NCBI RefSeq assembly: GCF_000003855.2
Contig: NW_003101640.1
Span: forward strand, 31,035 to 95,034
Length of the DNA stretch: 64,000 nucleotides
Source of the DNA: Blastomyces gilchristii SLH14081
Taxonomy: Eukaryota; Ascomycota; Eurotiomycetes; Onygenales; Ajellomycetaceae
Reading direction: 5' to 3'
Positions 50,927 through 62,199 of this stretch are shown piece after piece. Numbering within the stretch: position 1 is the first letter of the stretch; each line of letters starts with the position of its first letter. Under the pieces are notes generated by a model. The model was not told the DNA's origin. It made no database searches and saw only the letters and a program-made list of their open reading frames with translations. A program made the translations under genes and the position numbers.

Positions 50927-51664
50927 TAGTCACTCACAGAATGCATCTTAAGCTAATTACATTTAATTCTGTATAATTAACTGATCACTGTGTCTGTCTT
51001 CTCAGGCCAGTCACTAATTTTCAGAGGTGTTAGTTAGTGGCTGTTACTGCTCACTTAGTGACATACACACCAAGATTCCGATTGCTGATCTCAGCCCTGT
51101 TAGATGTCTATAGATCTATCAATCAGCTGTTGTAATCTCATTCTGTGTTAGAGACTAATTATAGACTTGATAACTGCAGTTCTCTCTGTCAGTATTAGAG
51201 CTTGACAGTGAGCTTGCAGACTCTAGTCTATCAGAGTGCTTTGTCTAGAGCTTAGATATGCATCTAGACCTGCTAGTTAAGTGATTTTCAAAATCATTCT
51301 CTGTATTTAAGAGAAAGCTGAGCTCTGATGACAGCTCTAGTTAGAGACTTACTTAAGTGATATATAATCACTACATTAGACTTGGCTCTATATTGTTAGA
51401 ACCTTGATGAGTGTATAGTAGAATAGTGAGACATTGACATCTCATATCAGCTCTAGTGAGTGTTCACAGAATCTCACTTAACTAGTAACTTGACTTGCAG
51501 TAGAGAGTTCTACTCTGCATCAAGCTGTACTAATTAGGCTCAGCCTCTATTACATGAGGGCTTTCAGGAGTAAGAAGTGACAGATGCCAGTGATGAGATT
51601 CAAACTCATACATCTCTAATGTATGCGGTCTTGATTACCAGTCTTATCAACTAGGCCATGCTGG
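50927..51664 (-). mobile_element. tRNA-headed segment fused to LINE-C (SINE-like, ~740 bp)
   Basis: No similarity to LINE-B or to the 375-bp SINE. It starts at the 5' target duplication with a tRNA-like region and continues as about 650 bp of moderately CpG-depleted DNA with no frame I can identify. It joins the LINE near gactacgggcgctag. It may be a second SINE family or a captured RNA. Confidence 0.55.
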
Positions 51665-51665
51665 C
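51586..51665 (-). tRNA. tRNA-like 5' end of LINE-C (decayed)
   Basis: On the - strand: acceptor GCCAG / CTGGC, A-box TGGCCTAGTTGA, T-arm ATGAG / CTCAT with loop TTTGAAT (B-box), and a hairpin CATACAT / ATGTATG where a long variable arm would lie. The anticodon arm is irregular, so the isotype is not assigned. Probably a pol III promoter relic, not a working tRNA. Confidence 0.6.
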
Positions 51666-51676
51666 TGTGATTATTT

Positions 51677-53456
51677 TAAATTTAGAGACACTTCAAAGTT
51701 CAGAGTCTCATTCTTCTAGACAGTGTATAATTATAAGAAGTTTGTTGTCATAGATCTCATAATTGCATTCAGTGAGACTCAGTTTCTTAGATATAAAGAT
51801 GTATGATTATAAGATATCTTTATCATTATATTGTAATATAGCTTGTTCTGTGATATAGTCAGAGAAATTGACTTTAATAACTGTTGTATGATCAGAATCA
51901 AATATTATCAGTAGAGAGATATAAATGAATATTCTCTTTATCTATATAAATACAGCTTTGATGACTGCTAATCACTGAAATACTGAGTTCTTCTTGATAA
52001 GTTCTGGAAGTAATCTCATGATATCTGAGAAGTTTTATATAAATTACTGATAGAAGTTAGTAAATCTGATGAAGCTTTGTATATCTTTCACAGTATTTGA
52101 AGCTTCTGATTCAAGAATGATGAAGATCTTCTCAGAATTCATTTAAATTCTCTTATCAACTTTCATGATAAAATCGAGATACTTGATACTCTTGACTTTG
52201 AAATTACATTTATAAATAACTATTGATAGTTCTACTTGTTATAATCAATGTAATATTCTTTATATATATTCTTGATGTTCTTTTCTGAACTCATCAGTGA
52301 AGATGAGAATGTCATTAAAATACACAGATATAAATTTATCAAGAAAATCTCAGAGTGTTCAGTTAATATACTTCTGAAATATACTAGAAGTGTTAGTCAG
52401 TTCAAAGAGTGTGGCTACTTATTCAAAGAGATTATAACATGTTCAGAATGCTATAAGTCACTTATCTTCTTCAGTGATATAGATCTTATGAAACACATCA
52501 ATAATATCTAGCTTTGTAAACTATTAAGCTTGTCTAATATGAGCTAGAGCTTCATTAATAAGAGATAAAGAATAGTAGTTCTTCTTTATTAATCTGTTCA
52601 ATTCTCAATAATTCACATAGAATTGAAGTTCTTCACCTGATTTCTTTGTAAAGAGAATAGAAGCTGCAGTGAAAGAGTTACTAATATATATAAATCTCTT
52701 ATTTAACAGATCATTGAGTGTCTTCTGAAGAAGAAGAAGTTCATCTCAAGACATATTATAAAGAAGACCTTATAATGACTTAGAATTCTTATCATTCTTC
52801 TTTTCTAACTTAATACTGTGATTCACTTCTGAGTTGTGTAAAGAGAGTATATTTGTAATATTATCTTATCAGAAAATATCTAGATATTTGTAATATTATT
52901 AAGAGAGTTTCATATGAGAATCTGTTATTATAGTATAAGATAACTTCTCTAGAGCTTTCTTGATATTAATCAGACTGACAGAATAGATTGTTACATAGTT
53001 CTGCTGTTAGTGACTTTATCAGTGATCTTATTAATGACTTCTTTTTCAGAGCATTTTATAAGTGTTAACAGAGATCTGTATAAGATTCATAGTCTTGTAA
53101 ATATCATCTTCATGAATTCTATTATTATTAGGGAATATTAAGCTTCTATTTTAAGCATTCAATAAGATATCTTATTCAGATAGTCAGACAAGTTCTAGTA
53201 TAAAATTATAGTCAAGATTATTAACTTCATATATATAGGCATCTTCATGTTGATGTTCTCTGACATCTATATTTAGTTTCACTATGTAACAGATGTGAAT
53301 GTCTTTTAAACTGTTAAATTCTGCAAGTAGTTGAGATTTTAATAAGATAATATACTGAAGATTATAATATCTTACAACTAAAGATTTAATTATTACATAA
53401 TATTATAGACTGCTGTCTATTATGACTTTCATATTATATATATTATCTATCACAGT
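51677..53456 (-). pseudogene. Gypsy-6 RT-RNase H and protease remnant
   Basis: Resumes Gypsy-6 after LINE-C. RNase H lies near 51680-51800, RT with YFND at 52311-52322, and protease near 53395-53440 (reverse of MIDS..CYY). Antisense open frames such as 52272-52511 are not genes. Confidence 0.72.
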
Positions 53457-53962
53457 TAAACTGACCGTGTGACCGTGTCTGAGACCAGGACCAGATTTTT
53501 TAATAGTCTCATTATCAATTTGACTAATTCCATTACACAGTTTTAACATTAGATAGTAGTTTCATACTGTCTCAGTAAGACTTACTGTCTACTCTTATCA
53601 CATTTTTGAAATGAGATCATGATTTCCACTTCTCAATTTAAATTATTTTTATTTCTTTAAATGACTTTAAATCTCATTTGAGTGTTATCAAAAAGTGTTA
53701 CTTTTTAAAAAATTAAAAATAGTCCAAAAAAAACCCTAAAATGTCTAAAAATAGTAACTTTATGCTCAGAATGAAACTAAATGAAATCAAATGAAATCAC
53801 TTTCTCATTTTTTTCAAGTCATGATTTCATTTTAAGATCTGATATATAGTCACTTTGCATGTTTTTTTAATAACTAGTCTCAGCGGGATTCACACCAAGA
53901 AATGTATGAGATCAGATCAAATAGAATCAAATATGAAATTCATAGTTCTGACGGCCAGTCTA
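53457..53962 (+). mobile_element. hAT-type MITE copy 4, 506 bp
   Basis: Perfect 8-bp target duplication atcacagt (53449-53456, 53963-53970). The first G of the terminus is mutated (TAAACTGACCG). Confidence 0.9.
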
Positions 53963-54619
53963 ATCACAGTAGATATAAGAATCATATTCATTGTCATTTT
54001 CTCTTTAAATTATTATTACCTAATCTCTTCAAGCTTCTGCTTGTGAATTTGAATAGAAGCTAATCTTTTCTCTGTTTCATTAGAGTATTGTTATAGGTAT
54101 CTTCTGAATCTTTCTTCAATACAATGTGATTGATATGAACAGGTGCTGATTCATTCTTTAAGTAAGAAGACACTGATCTTTTTCTTAAGTGAGAGAGTAC
54201 ATAGACTGATCAGTAGTTAAAAGTAATATATTCTGATCAGTTATAATTGATGCACACTTCTTGTTAATATTAACTGATGACTTCTTTGAAAGTGATCTCA
54301 GAGACTTGAAAGCCTGTTCAGACAGTGAAAACCCTTGCTTATACATAGACATTTAAGTCTACTCAGTTTATAACATCTGCATTGTCATTACTCTTCAGTG
54401 CAGATGTATGAGTGATTGAAATGTAATATCTTCTACTACTATTCTGTATATTCTTAAGCTTGATAAGATTATTATTCAATGTCTGAAGTTATATGCAGAA
54501 GTCTTCATAAGTCAGGTCTTTGTCTACACGTATAAGAGTCTGTAAGAGTTCAAAAGTTAATATCTTCTTAAGTATATGAATCTTTATTTAATTCTTTCAA
54601 GATTGACTATCTGCTTCTA

Positions 54620-54994
54620 TTATTATTATTATTATTATTCTTCTTTCATTATACTTATATACAAGCGGAGCTTATGATGAGTCCTTGCATGATGTTAAAC
54701 ACAGGTTAAGTGTTAATTATAAAGGAGGAAATACAGGTGTTGAGATCATATCAAGATAACAAGAACATAGAAAAATACAAAGAAGTGACAATTAAATACA
54801 TGTGATAATAACTTCCCAGCTCAGAAACATAGAGTGATTCATTGAAGTGATTTATACACCTCTGTATTTATTAGAAACCTGAGGTGCTTGAGTTCTGGAT
54901 TTAATGTATTCTCTACGGGTTTCGAACTCACGCGCCTTGGTTTCCCACGCCAAGGCGCTATCAGATGGCCGCATTAACCATTCAGCCACTGGGA
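54620..54994 (-). mobile_element. SINE copy 2, tRNA-headed, 375 bp
   Basis: Same architecture as the SINE at 21869-22241: AAT tail at the low-coordinate end and tRNA-like head at 54908-54994. Perfect 11-bp target duplication atctgcttcta (54609-54619, 54995-55005). More mutated than copy 1, but the hairpin region near 54935-54960 is unchanged. Confidence 0.9.
54908..54994 (-). tRNA. tRNA-like head of SINE 2 (not a functional tRNA)
   Basis: Keeps the B-box (GAGTTCGAAACC on the - strand) and the GCGCCTTGG / CCAAGGCGC hairpin. The A-box and acceptor are mutated. Confidence 0.65.
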
Positions 54995-55248
54995 ATCTGC
55001 TTCTAGAATCTTGATGTCAAAGTCAGAAATGAATATTATAAGAGAAGTGTTTCTCTGTCAGATACTCTGTAATCAATCTAATACTTTCTATTGTATAGCA
55101 GTGTCTCAGAACAGAATATCAAGATATTTAATAATATTATCAGGCATTTACAACACTAATTTATATACTTTCATTTATAAATGACACTTTTATTTCATGT
55201 GATTCTTCAATCATTCATTGATATATTAATCTTGATTAGTTAGTGAAC

Positions 55249-58200
55249 TGTGATTCAAAGATTGCTTAAGTCAGCGTATGATTACAGGCGTACGCCGGCT
55301 TCTTATATATCGTACACTAAATTAATTAGTGGCTGCTATGACTCTCTTACATTTATAAGCAAGTTCAGAAGTAACTGTGTTATTATTCAATAATCACACA
55401 TTCTTCTGAATTACACTGATGATTGTACATTCTTCTGAATCACATTCTCTCTCACTAGATTCAGTCACACTCATATAATCATGACATTCACTCTAGCTTC
55501 ATGTGAATTAGTGCATCACTAGTGTTCATGATCTTGTGATCTATTTCTGATTCAGCTAGTGTTTCATGTATATTCTCACAAAGAAACTTTCACTATATTA
55601 CATCACTTATTCACTAACTTTTCTCATTCTTCAATCATCTTCTTCATCATTGTCATCATTAAATGTTACTATCTTATTCAAGATTTCTATCTCTTTTTCT
55701 ATTTAACTCTTTTCATCTATTCATCTATCACATTGTACACATTTCTGATGATGACTCTCTGTTCTTATAACAAGTGTTCTTGTAGTGCTCATATCAGGCA
55801 GTTTGTTAGCAGTAAGTGTAACACATTGTGAAACATGATCTGAACTTGTTTATCTTCTAACAATTGTCAGAACATACTATCATGAATGATACATCTTCTT
55901 CATCTTCTTATATACTCTTAACTGTTTCCTTCTCAGTGAGTTTCTGATCATGTTTTCTAACATGATTTTATGTGAATGCAGATGCTGATATGTTTGTTTT
56001 TATTCATATAGAATCTTTATATATTGACAGATCTGTATCTGTTGATGATAGTAAACTCAATATTGAATCATTGATTGAGAACTTGAAGAATGTGATAATG
56101 AAGAAATTGTCTGTGTTATATGTAACTGAGTCTTTCATATTCTCTCTCACTCTCTCTGTTTCTTTCTCTGCTGCTTTCTCTCAATCTTCTACATCTGTCT
56201 CTGTGTCTGATTCTCCCACTTGTGCTACCTCTGTTCCCGCGATTCTCACTTCTGCTACTTCTGATTTTATCATCTCTGCTTTCATTATCAGCTCTCCCTG
56301 TTTCAAGTAGACTGACCGTGTGACTGTGTCTGGGACCAAGACCAGATTTTTTGATAGTCTCATTACCAATTCGACTGATCCCATTACACAGTTTTAACAT
56401 TAGATAGTAGTCTCATACTGTTTCAGTGAGACTTACTGTCTACTCTTGTCACATTTTTCAAATAGAATCATGATTTCCACTTCTCAATTTAAATTATTTT
56501 TATTGCTTTAAATGACTTTAAATCTCATTTGAGTGTTACCAAAAAGTGTTACTTTTTAAAAAATTAAAAATAGTCTAAAAAAAACCTTAAAATGTCTAAA
56601 AATAGTAACTTTATACCAAGAATGAGACCAAATGAAATCAAATGAGACCACTTTCTCATTTTTTTCAAGTCATGGTTCTATTTTAAGATCTGAAATATAG
56701 TCACTTTACATGTTTTTTTGATAGCCAGTCCCAGCGGGATTCACGCCAAGAAATGTATGGGACCAGACCAAATGAGATCAAACATGAAATTCATGGTCCC
56801 GGCGGCCAGTCTAGTTTCAAGAAGATATTGTATAGGCTTAATAAACCATGTTTCTCAGCATGTACACTTCTGCTCTTCTTATTAACTTTCAGAATAATTT
56901 ATTGTACAAAGACTGTGTATGATATGACTATCTGAAGCTCAGTCACAGACATTAATTATTACATTCATTTTAAATATTTATGATGAGACAATTATCTATT
57001 CATATCAGAGAATCACTCTCTCTCTTAATAGTATGAAGATTATAAGTTTTTTTCTTTTTCATCTTTTCTTTCTAACACTGATTTTTCTATTCTTAGAGAA
57101 AATTATTATGAGTTTTACTATGTACAAAGTTATGATGTTCACAGATATCAAGAAGCTTTTTACAACTGTAAAGTTCAATATTACAGAGATATTCACTTTA
57201 ATAAATTTCTTCAGAATAATAGATCTGTATCAGTCTATTCTCTGATATCTGTCATCTGACTTTGTAATGCAGATAAAAGATATCTGTGTTTTCAGAAACA
57301 GAAATGCAGATGTCATACTCTTTTACACTCACAGATGTGAGGCTTATATGTCTTGTCTGAGATATTATTATAAGAATGAGTTATTCACATACTGTGTTCT
57401 GCTTTCTGTATTTCTCTGTGTCTCTCTCTCTCTTTCTGAGAAGTCTTATGCATGTTGTAATTGCATATACAACTCTAAGGTCAGTGAGTATTTATTCAGT
57501 AACTGTTCTCATCTCTGATTTTATAATTTTTGTACACTAACAATGATTCTTAGTTACTTTAGCATCAGAGATCATTCTAATTGAAGATAATAATACTGCT
57601 GAGACTACTCTCTTCTGCTCTTAAGCTTCTTCTGTTACTTTCTCTCCCTCTTCTGTAGAGAAGATTGTGTGCACACTGAGTTATAAGTATTCAGTCTCAG
57701 ATGACTCTCACTGTTATTCATTCAGTTCTGTATCTTCTTCTTCTTCTGTTTCTTTCATCTCTGTCTTCTCTGTTCTGACTTCTGATTCTGTAGATTCTAT
57801 GCTCTTTTTCAATTTCTCTACACATACATGTGCGCATTTCTATACTAGCATTTCAGTCAATCTTGTGATAAATGACATTAATATTGTATACAGAGCAGTA
57901 GAGAAATCAGAGATATGTATAATATTATTATAAGAGCAGCTTGCAGCTCTTGAATCTCTTATGAATCTTGAGTTTTGAGATTTCCTTTGTTTTTGATGTT
58001 TTTCAGATAGTATGATGTGAGAAATAGATTAAATATATGACATATGAAAATGAATGAGATGTGTATGATAATATTTATCTTTTACAGCTGATTCTTACAG
58101 TTAATAATCAATTCATTATTTCTTTTCTTTTCTTACACTTTTTCTTTATCTGCTAGTTACTACTCTTATGTGATCTCTATATAATATAGCATTCAGTGAC

Positions 58201-58700
58201 TAGGTTCAGCAGCTTTCATCTTTTATAATTCTGTCTCATATATTATACTGTCTCTCTTCACCCACTCAGATCACTACAGTGAACAGCTTATTAAAACTAA
58301 TCTCACCCGATCTCTGAGCATTCTCAGGAATTAAGATAGCTTGATTTCACACATCTGTAGATGTTTCAGATAGTTCATCCTCTGTGATCTCTGTGATTGA
58401 ACTGATGTAAACAGTTAAATTCAACTCTGAATTCCTTTTTCTTCTATGACCTGACTCATGTGCAAGTCTGTCACTTTGAGATCACTCTTTACTGTGTTGT
58501 ATTCACTGTCTGCAGTGCATTATTATACAACTGACTACAGTCTCATTACTTATTAAAGTGTGATATTCATCTGATTTCTTCATTTCTTCTTATTCTTTTC
58601 TTATAATTGTGAAAAGATCAGAATAAGTGAGATCATCTGATTTATAAGTATCTATGATTTCTCTTACTTTATAAGACTTTTTAATTATAAGTCTCTTCTT
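55249..58700 (-). other. 3' part of LTR-B: 3' LTR plus unassigned sequence
   Basis: The 3' LTR starts at 55249. Its inner end is not visible because the partner LTR is cut by the window. The rest holds + strand Ser-rich frames (55972-56310, 57667-57933) and a - strand Glu/Lys-rich reading near 56300-56120. None matches a family I know. A long LTR, a 3' UTR or an extra ORF are all possible. Confidence 0.4.
56308..56813 (+). mobile_element. hAT-type MITE copy 5, 506 bp
   Basis: Perfect 8-bp target duplication gtttcaag (56300-56307, 56814-56821). The 3' terminus is least mutated (GGTCCCGGCGGCCAGTCTA). Being inside LTR-B, it is the youngest layer on this side. Confidence 0.92.
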
Positions 58701-61650
58701 TTTTAACACTGATGATAGTGCTGTGAATAATCATAATCTGCTCAAATCTTATATCTTTACTTTCATAAGTCATGAATTATTGATTAAGTTGTATAAGATT
58801 CATCTCTCTGATTTCTTCAATGTATAAGTTTTCAGAGAATGTGATTTGAGTATTTTAAAGAGTTCAAATCATCTAGATTGAAACTTCTCAGAATTCTCAT
58901 TGTATACAAGAACTCATATTTTCATCTTGAGACTCAATTTCTTAACTAGTGAGTCTCATATTCTTTTCAATTGAATTGCTCAGTTCAGAAGTAACTTATT
59001 AGCTTTTACACATACATGGCTGATCTCTTTCAATCTTGATTCTGTGTCTGCAACTGCTGCATCTGCAACTGCTACTACTGTATCTATAACTGCTATTTTC
59101 TTTCTCATCTTTTTCAAAGCATTCTTCAGAATGCGTGGATGCAATTCATACAACAGATAGAATAATAAACACTTAGAGACTGCATGCTGCTGAATTCGTG
59201 TGACTAATAGTGCCTGACTGAGATATTCATTTCATAATCTTATAGACTTGCTCACTAGATATTTTATCAGTATGTTGCTCAAGATTTCATTCAAGTGTTT
59301 CATCTTCCTGTTCATCCGCAGATGATATAGCATTGTTCTACAATGTCTTGTCTGTAACTAGTCTATGAAATGTCTCACTACTTCTTCTATGAGATTTGCA
59401 CTGTTATCAGTTAGAATCTTATGCAGCATTTCATAGTTAACATAGATCTCATTATGTAGAAACTTTGTCATCATCTTCTCTATCACCTCTGAAACTGCTT
59501 TTGTGACTGGTCAGTCAGTAGTGTAATCAATAGCAGTGATTATTTATCAATTTCCATTTGATATCTGTGATAATATGTCTATGAGATTCATCTTTCATTA
59601 TTTGAACAGTTGTATTATACACTTCATCTGATGTTATACTTTCTCACATTATAACCCTTTCTTAGATTCTTTCACAACCTGATAATTCAGACACTTGTGA
59701 GCATACATCTGAATGTCCTCAGTCATGCTTGGCCAGCATACTCTTGATTTGAGTACACTCATGAGTTCAGGACTTTCTAAGTGACTGAATTCCTTGTGCA
59801 TGTGAGTTATCAAGTCATGTTTAAATGAAGATTCTAGATAGAGAGCTTCTGTGTATTCTAGATCACAGTAAAGCATAATGTTGTTTTTCAATTTTCTCAG
59901 CTTGAAGTTTAGAAGCATCTCTTCTACTACTCTTATAAAATGCTTATCATCTGATATCTTGTCATTCTTTAAGTGAGAGATCATGATATTCACTTATTCT
60001 GATTCCTTGCACTCTCTCAGCATGTTTAATATGAACTTTTCTTATATCTAGTTCACAGAATCCTTATTTATGAAATCAGGTCTGTGACTGATTGCATCAG
60101 ATATCACAGCATCTGATCTCTTTCAGTATTTTATATGAAGATTATACACTTGAAACTCTGAGATTTAACATACTAAGCATTTGAAAGATTTTATCATCAA
60201 TTATAGATAGATAAGGCTTTCATAATCTGTGATCACTGTTATTGTATACTTATTGTTAATATATCTATTCTATAACATCAGCATGTGCTTGATTACTAGC
60301 AATTTCTTTTCATACACTGAGTAATTGAGCTCAGTGTCTGATAGTTTTCTATTATTATATATTACTGAGTACAGCTTGCTGTTCTTACTTATCTGCAGAA
60401 GAGCATCTCTGATAGCTCATTTAAATACATCTATCTCAATGTAGAAAGGTTTATCACAATCTGATTGAATAAGCACTGAGAATGTTATTATACATTTTCT
60501 CAGTTTCAGAAAAGTCTCTTCACACACAGTATTTCAGATAATTGAATGAAACTTCTTCTTTCACAGATTTATATTCATTTCTCTTAAGAGATCTGAGAGT
60601 GATACAGATATTCATATGAAATTCTTGATGAATCTGCAGTAATATGAGATCAACTCAAGAAACTGTCATATATAATATACATTTCTCAGTCACAGTTAAT
60701 TTACTATGATATTCAATTTCTCTGAGATGAGATGTATACAGTCATCACTCACTACATATTCTATGAACTTCAACTCTTTCATTTCAAACACATATTTTAT
60801 TGATTTGATATAGAGCTTATACTCTGCCAGAGTTGTAAGCACTTCATTGAGATGCTTCAGATATTCATTATATAAGTTTGAAAAGACTAGAATATCATCA
60901 AGATATATAAGATATGAGATTTCATTCTATTTATAAAGAATTATATTCATTATTATTTGAAAGATGATAAGTGCATTTATCAGTCTGAATAATATTATCA
61001 GGAATTCAAACTTCTCTCATTGTGTATTAAACACAGTTCATAGAACTGATAGTTTGTCTATACAGATCTGTCAGTATTCTGAGAGAAGATTAATCTTTGA
61101 TAGATATCAGATATTTTCAACTGTATTCAACTGTTGTTGAATTCATAACAGTGAATATTCATTCTTGATTATAAGCTTGTTAAGTGCTTAATAATTAATA
61201 CACATCTATCACTCCTCATCTGTCTTTTTCATGAATAGAACTGAAAAGTCTCATGCACTTGATAAGAATTGTATGAGATTACATTCTAGAAGATCTTTCA
61301 TCTGACACTTCTGTTCTTTGAGATGTGTTTGTGACAGAAAATATGCATTCTGATTGACTAGTTTTGCATTCTCTGTGTCAATCTCATGTATGAATTCTCA
61401 TTTCAGTGACAATTCTGATAAAAGATCTGTTCAGAAGATCTTCTTATACTTTTTCAGAAGCTTCTTCATACACTTATTCTTCTGTATATTCTTTATCTTG
61501 ATTTTCTTCACTTTCAGATCTCATATAATATACAGAATGCTTTCAGATGAGGTCTTATAAATCATTCTGTTTACTTATTAATATATAAGCAGATTTAACT
61601 CTTCTATATCAGAGATGTGAAATGTCCTTCTCATATCAGTTAATAGAATT
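58700..61650 (-). pseudogene. LTR-B pol remnant: RT, RNase H, integrase
   Basis: On the - strand: RT catalytic box YLDDILVFSN at 60905-60876, fully intact. RNase H is probably near 60350-60150. Integrase H2C2 zinc domain at 59820-59670 (HKEFSHL...C.NYQ) lies in a 114-codon open stretch (59993-59649). Integrase core AIDYTTDW near 59545-59520 and ILTDNSANLIEEVVRHF near 59420-59370. A GPY/F-like module (KFQSRWFELFKILKSH, with W restored from TGA) lies near 58900-58840. Other parts carry stops. Confidence 0.78.
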
Positions 61651-62199
61651 ATATGCACTGTTTTCTTTCTATCAGTTAACTGTATATGACATATACATCA
61701 TTGAATCTGCAGATTGAACCTTTGAAATCAATTAAGTCTGAGAATAAGATTGTATTTCACATTCTGCAGCTCTCACACTCAAATATAGCAAGATCATTCT
61801 TCAAAGTGCAAGAGAACTCTTACTCTTACAGATGATATTAAATATTAATTATCAGATAATCTTATATATCAGGAATTCTTCACTCAGTGAACCTCTTTTA
61901 GTCTTCAGATCATATGATTATCAATATATTATATAGAAGCTTCTGTATTCACTAACACTTTTGCAGTCATCTCTCTGTTCTTATTCAAGTGTCTCTTATA
62001 TATTAACATTTCAGGTCTCAAGATATTGAGATGAGTGTTCACTTCATTCTCATCTGCATCTCAGTCAGAAGCCTGCTTCTTCTTGATATTTATAGAATTC
62101 AGAGAGTCATCTAACACAGACATCTCTTTCACTTTGAAGACTTTTCATAGAATATCAGTGAGTGTCTTCAAGCTCATTGATTCTGCTAGTTTCTTAACT

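Larger units (their letters stand above)
45727..51664 (-). mobile_element. LINE-C: chimeric LINE, tRNA-headed 5' segment on a truncated LINE
   Basis: A - strand insertion in Gypsy-6 with a 12-bp target duplication ctgtgattat(c/t)t (45715-45726, 51665-51676). The part 45727 to about 50926 matches LINE-B from its 3' tail into ORF1. At about 50918-50930 the similarity ends, and an unrelated segment of about 740 bp with a tRNA-like start runs to the 5' target duplication. One duplication pair around both parts argues for a single insertion of a fused RNA or cDNA. Confidence 0.85.
53963..55243 (-). pseudogene. Gypsy-6 gag remnant, split by SINE 2
   Basis: Reverse-strand gag with the zinc-knuckle region near 54225-54265. 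Interrupted by SINE 2 at 54620-54994 and cut off by LTR-B at 55249. Colinear with Gypsy-1 gag. Confidence 0.7.
35995..55248 (-). mobile_element. Gypsy-6: Ty3/Gypsy chromovirus hosting LINEs, SINE and hAT
   Basis: A - strand element. Its 3' LTR is at 35995-36289 (left target copy aaata). Own internal pieces lie at 36290-37869, 45538-45714, 51677-53456, 53963-54608 and 55006-55243, colinear with Gypsy-1. Insertions are LINE-B, LINE-C, an hAT MITE, SINE 2 and, at 55249, the LTR-B element. Its 5' LTR lies beyond the window. RT box YLDD is mutated to YFND (52311-52322). Confidence 0.88.

Noticed and set aside
55972..56310. 112-codon + strand Ser-rich ORF as a secreted protein gene
   Set aside because: It opposes the element's coding strand, ends at the MITE insertion point, has no clear signal peptide or family, and low-complexity Ser runs arise easily in C/T-rich DNA.
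56116..56400. Arg/Glu-rich - strand ORFs overlapping the MITE
   Set aside because: They cross the MITE boundary at 56308, so they cannot be ancestral genes.
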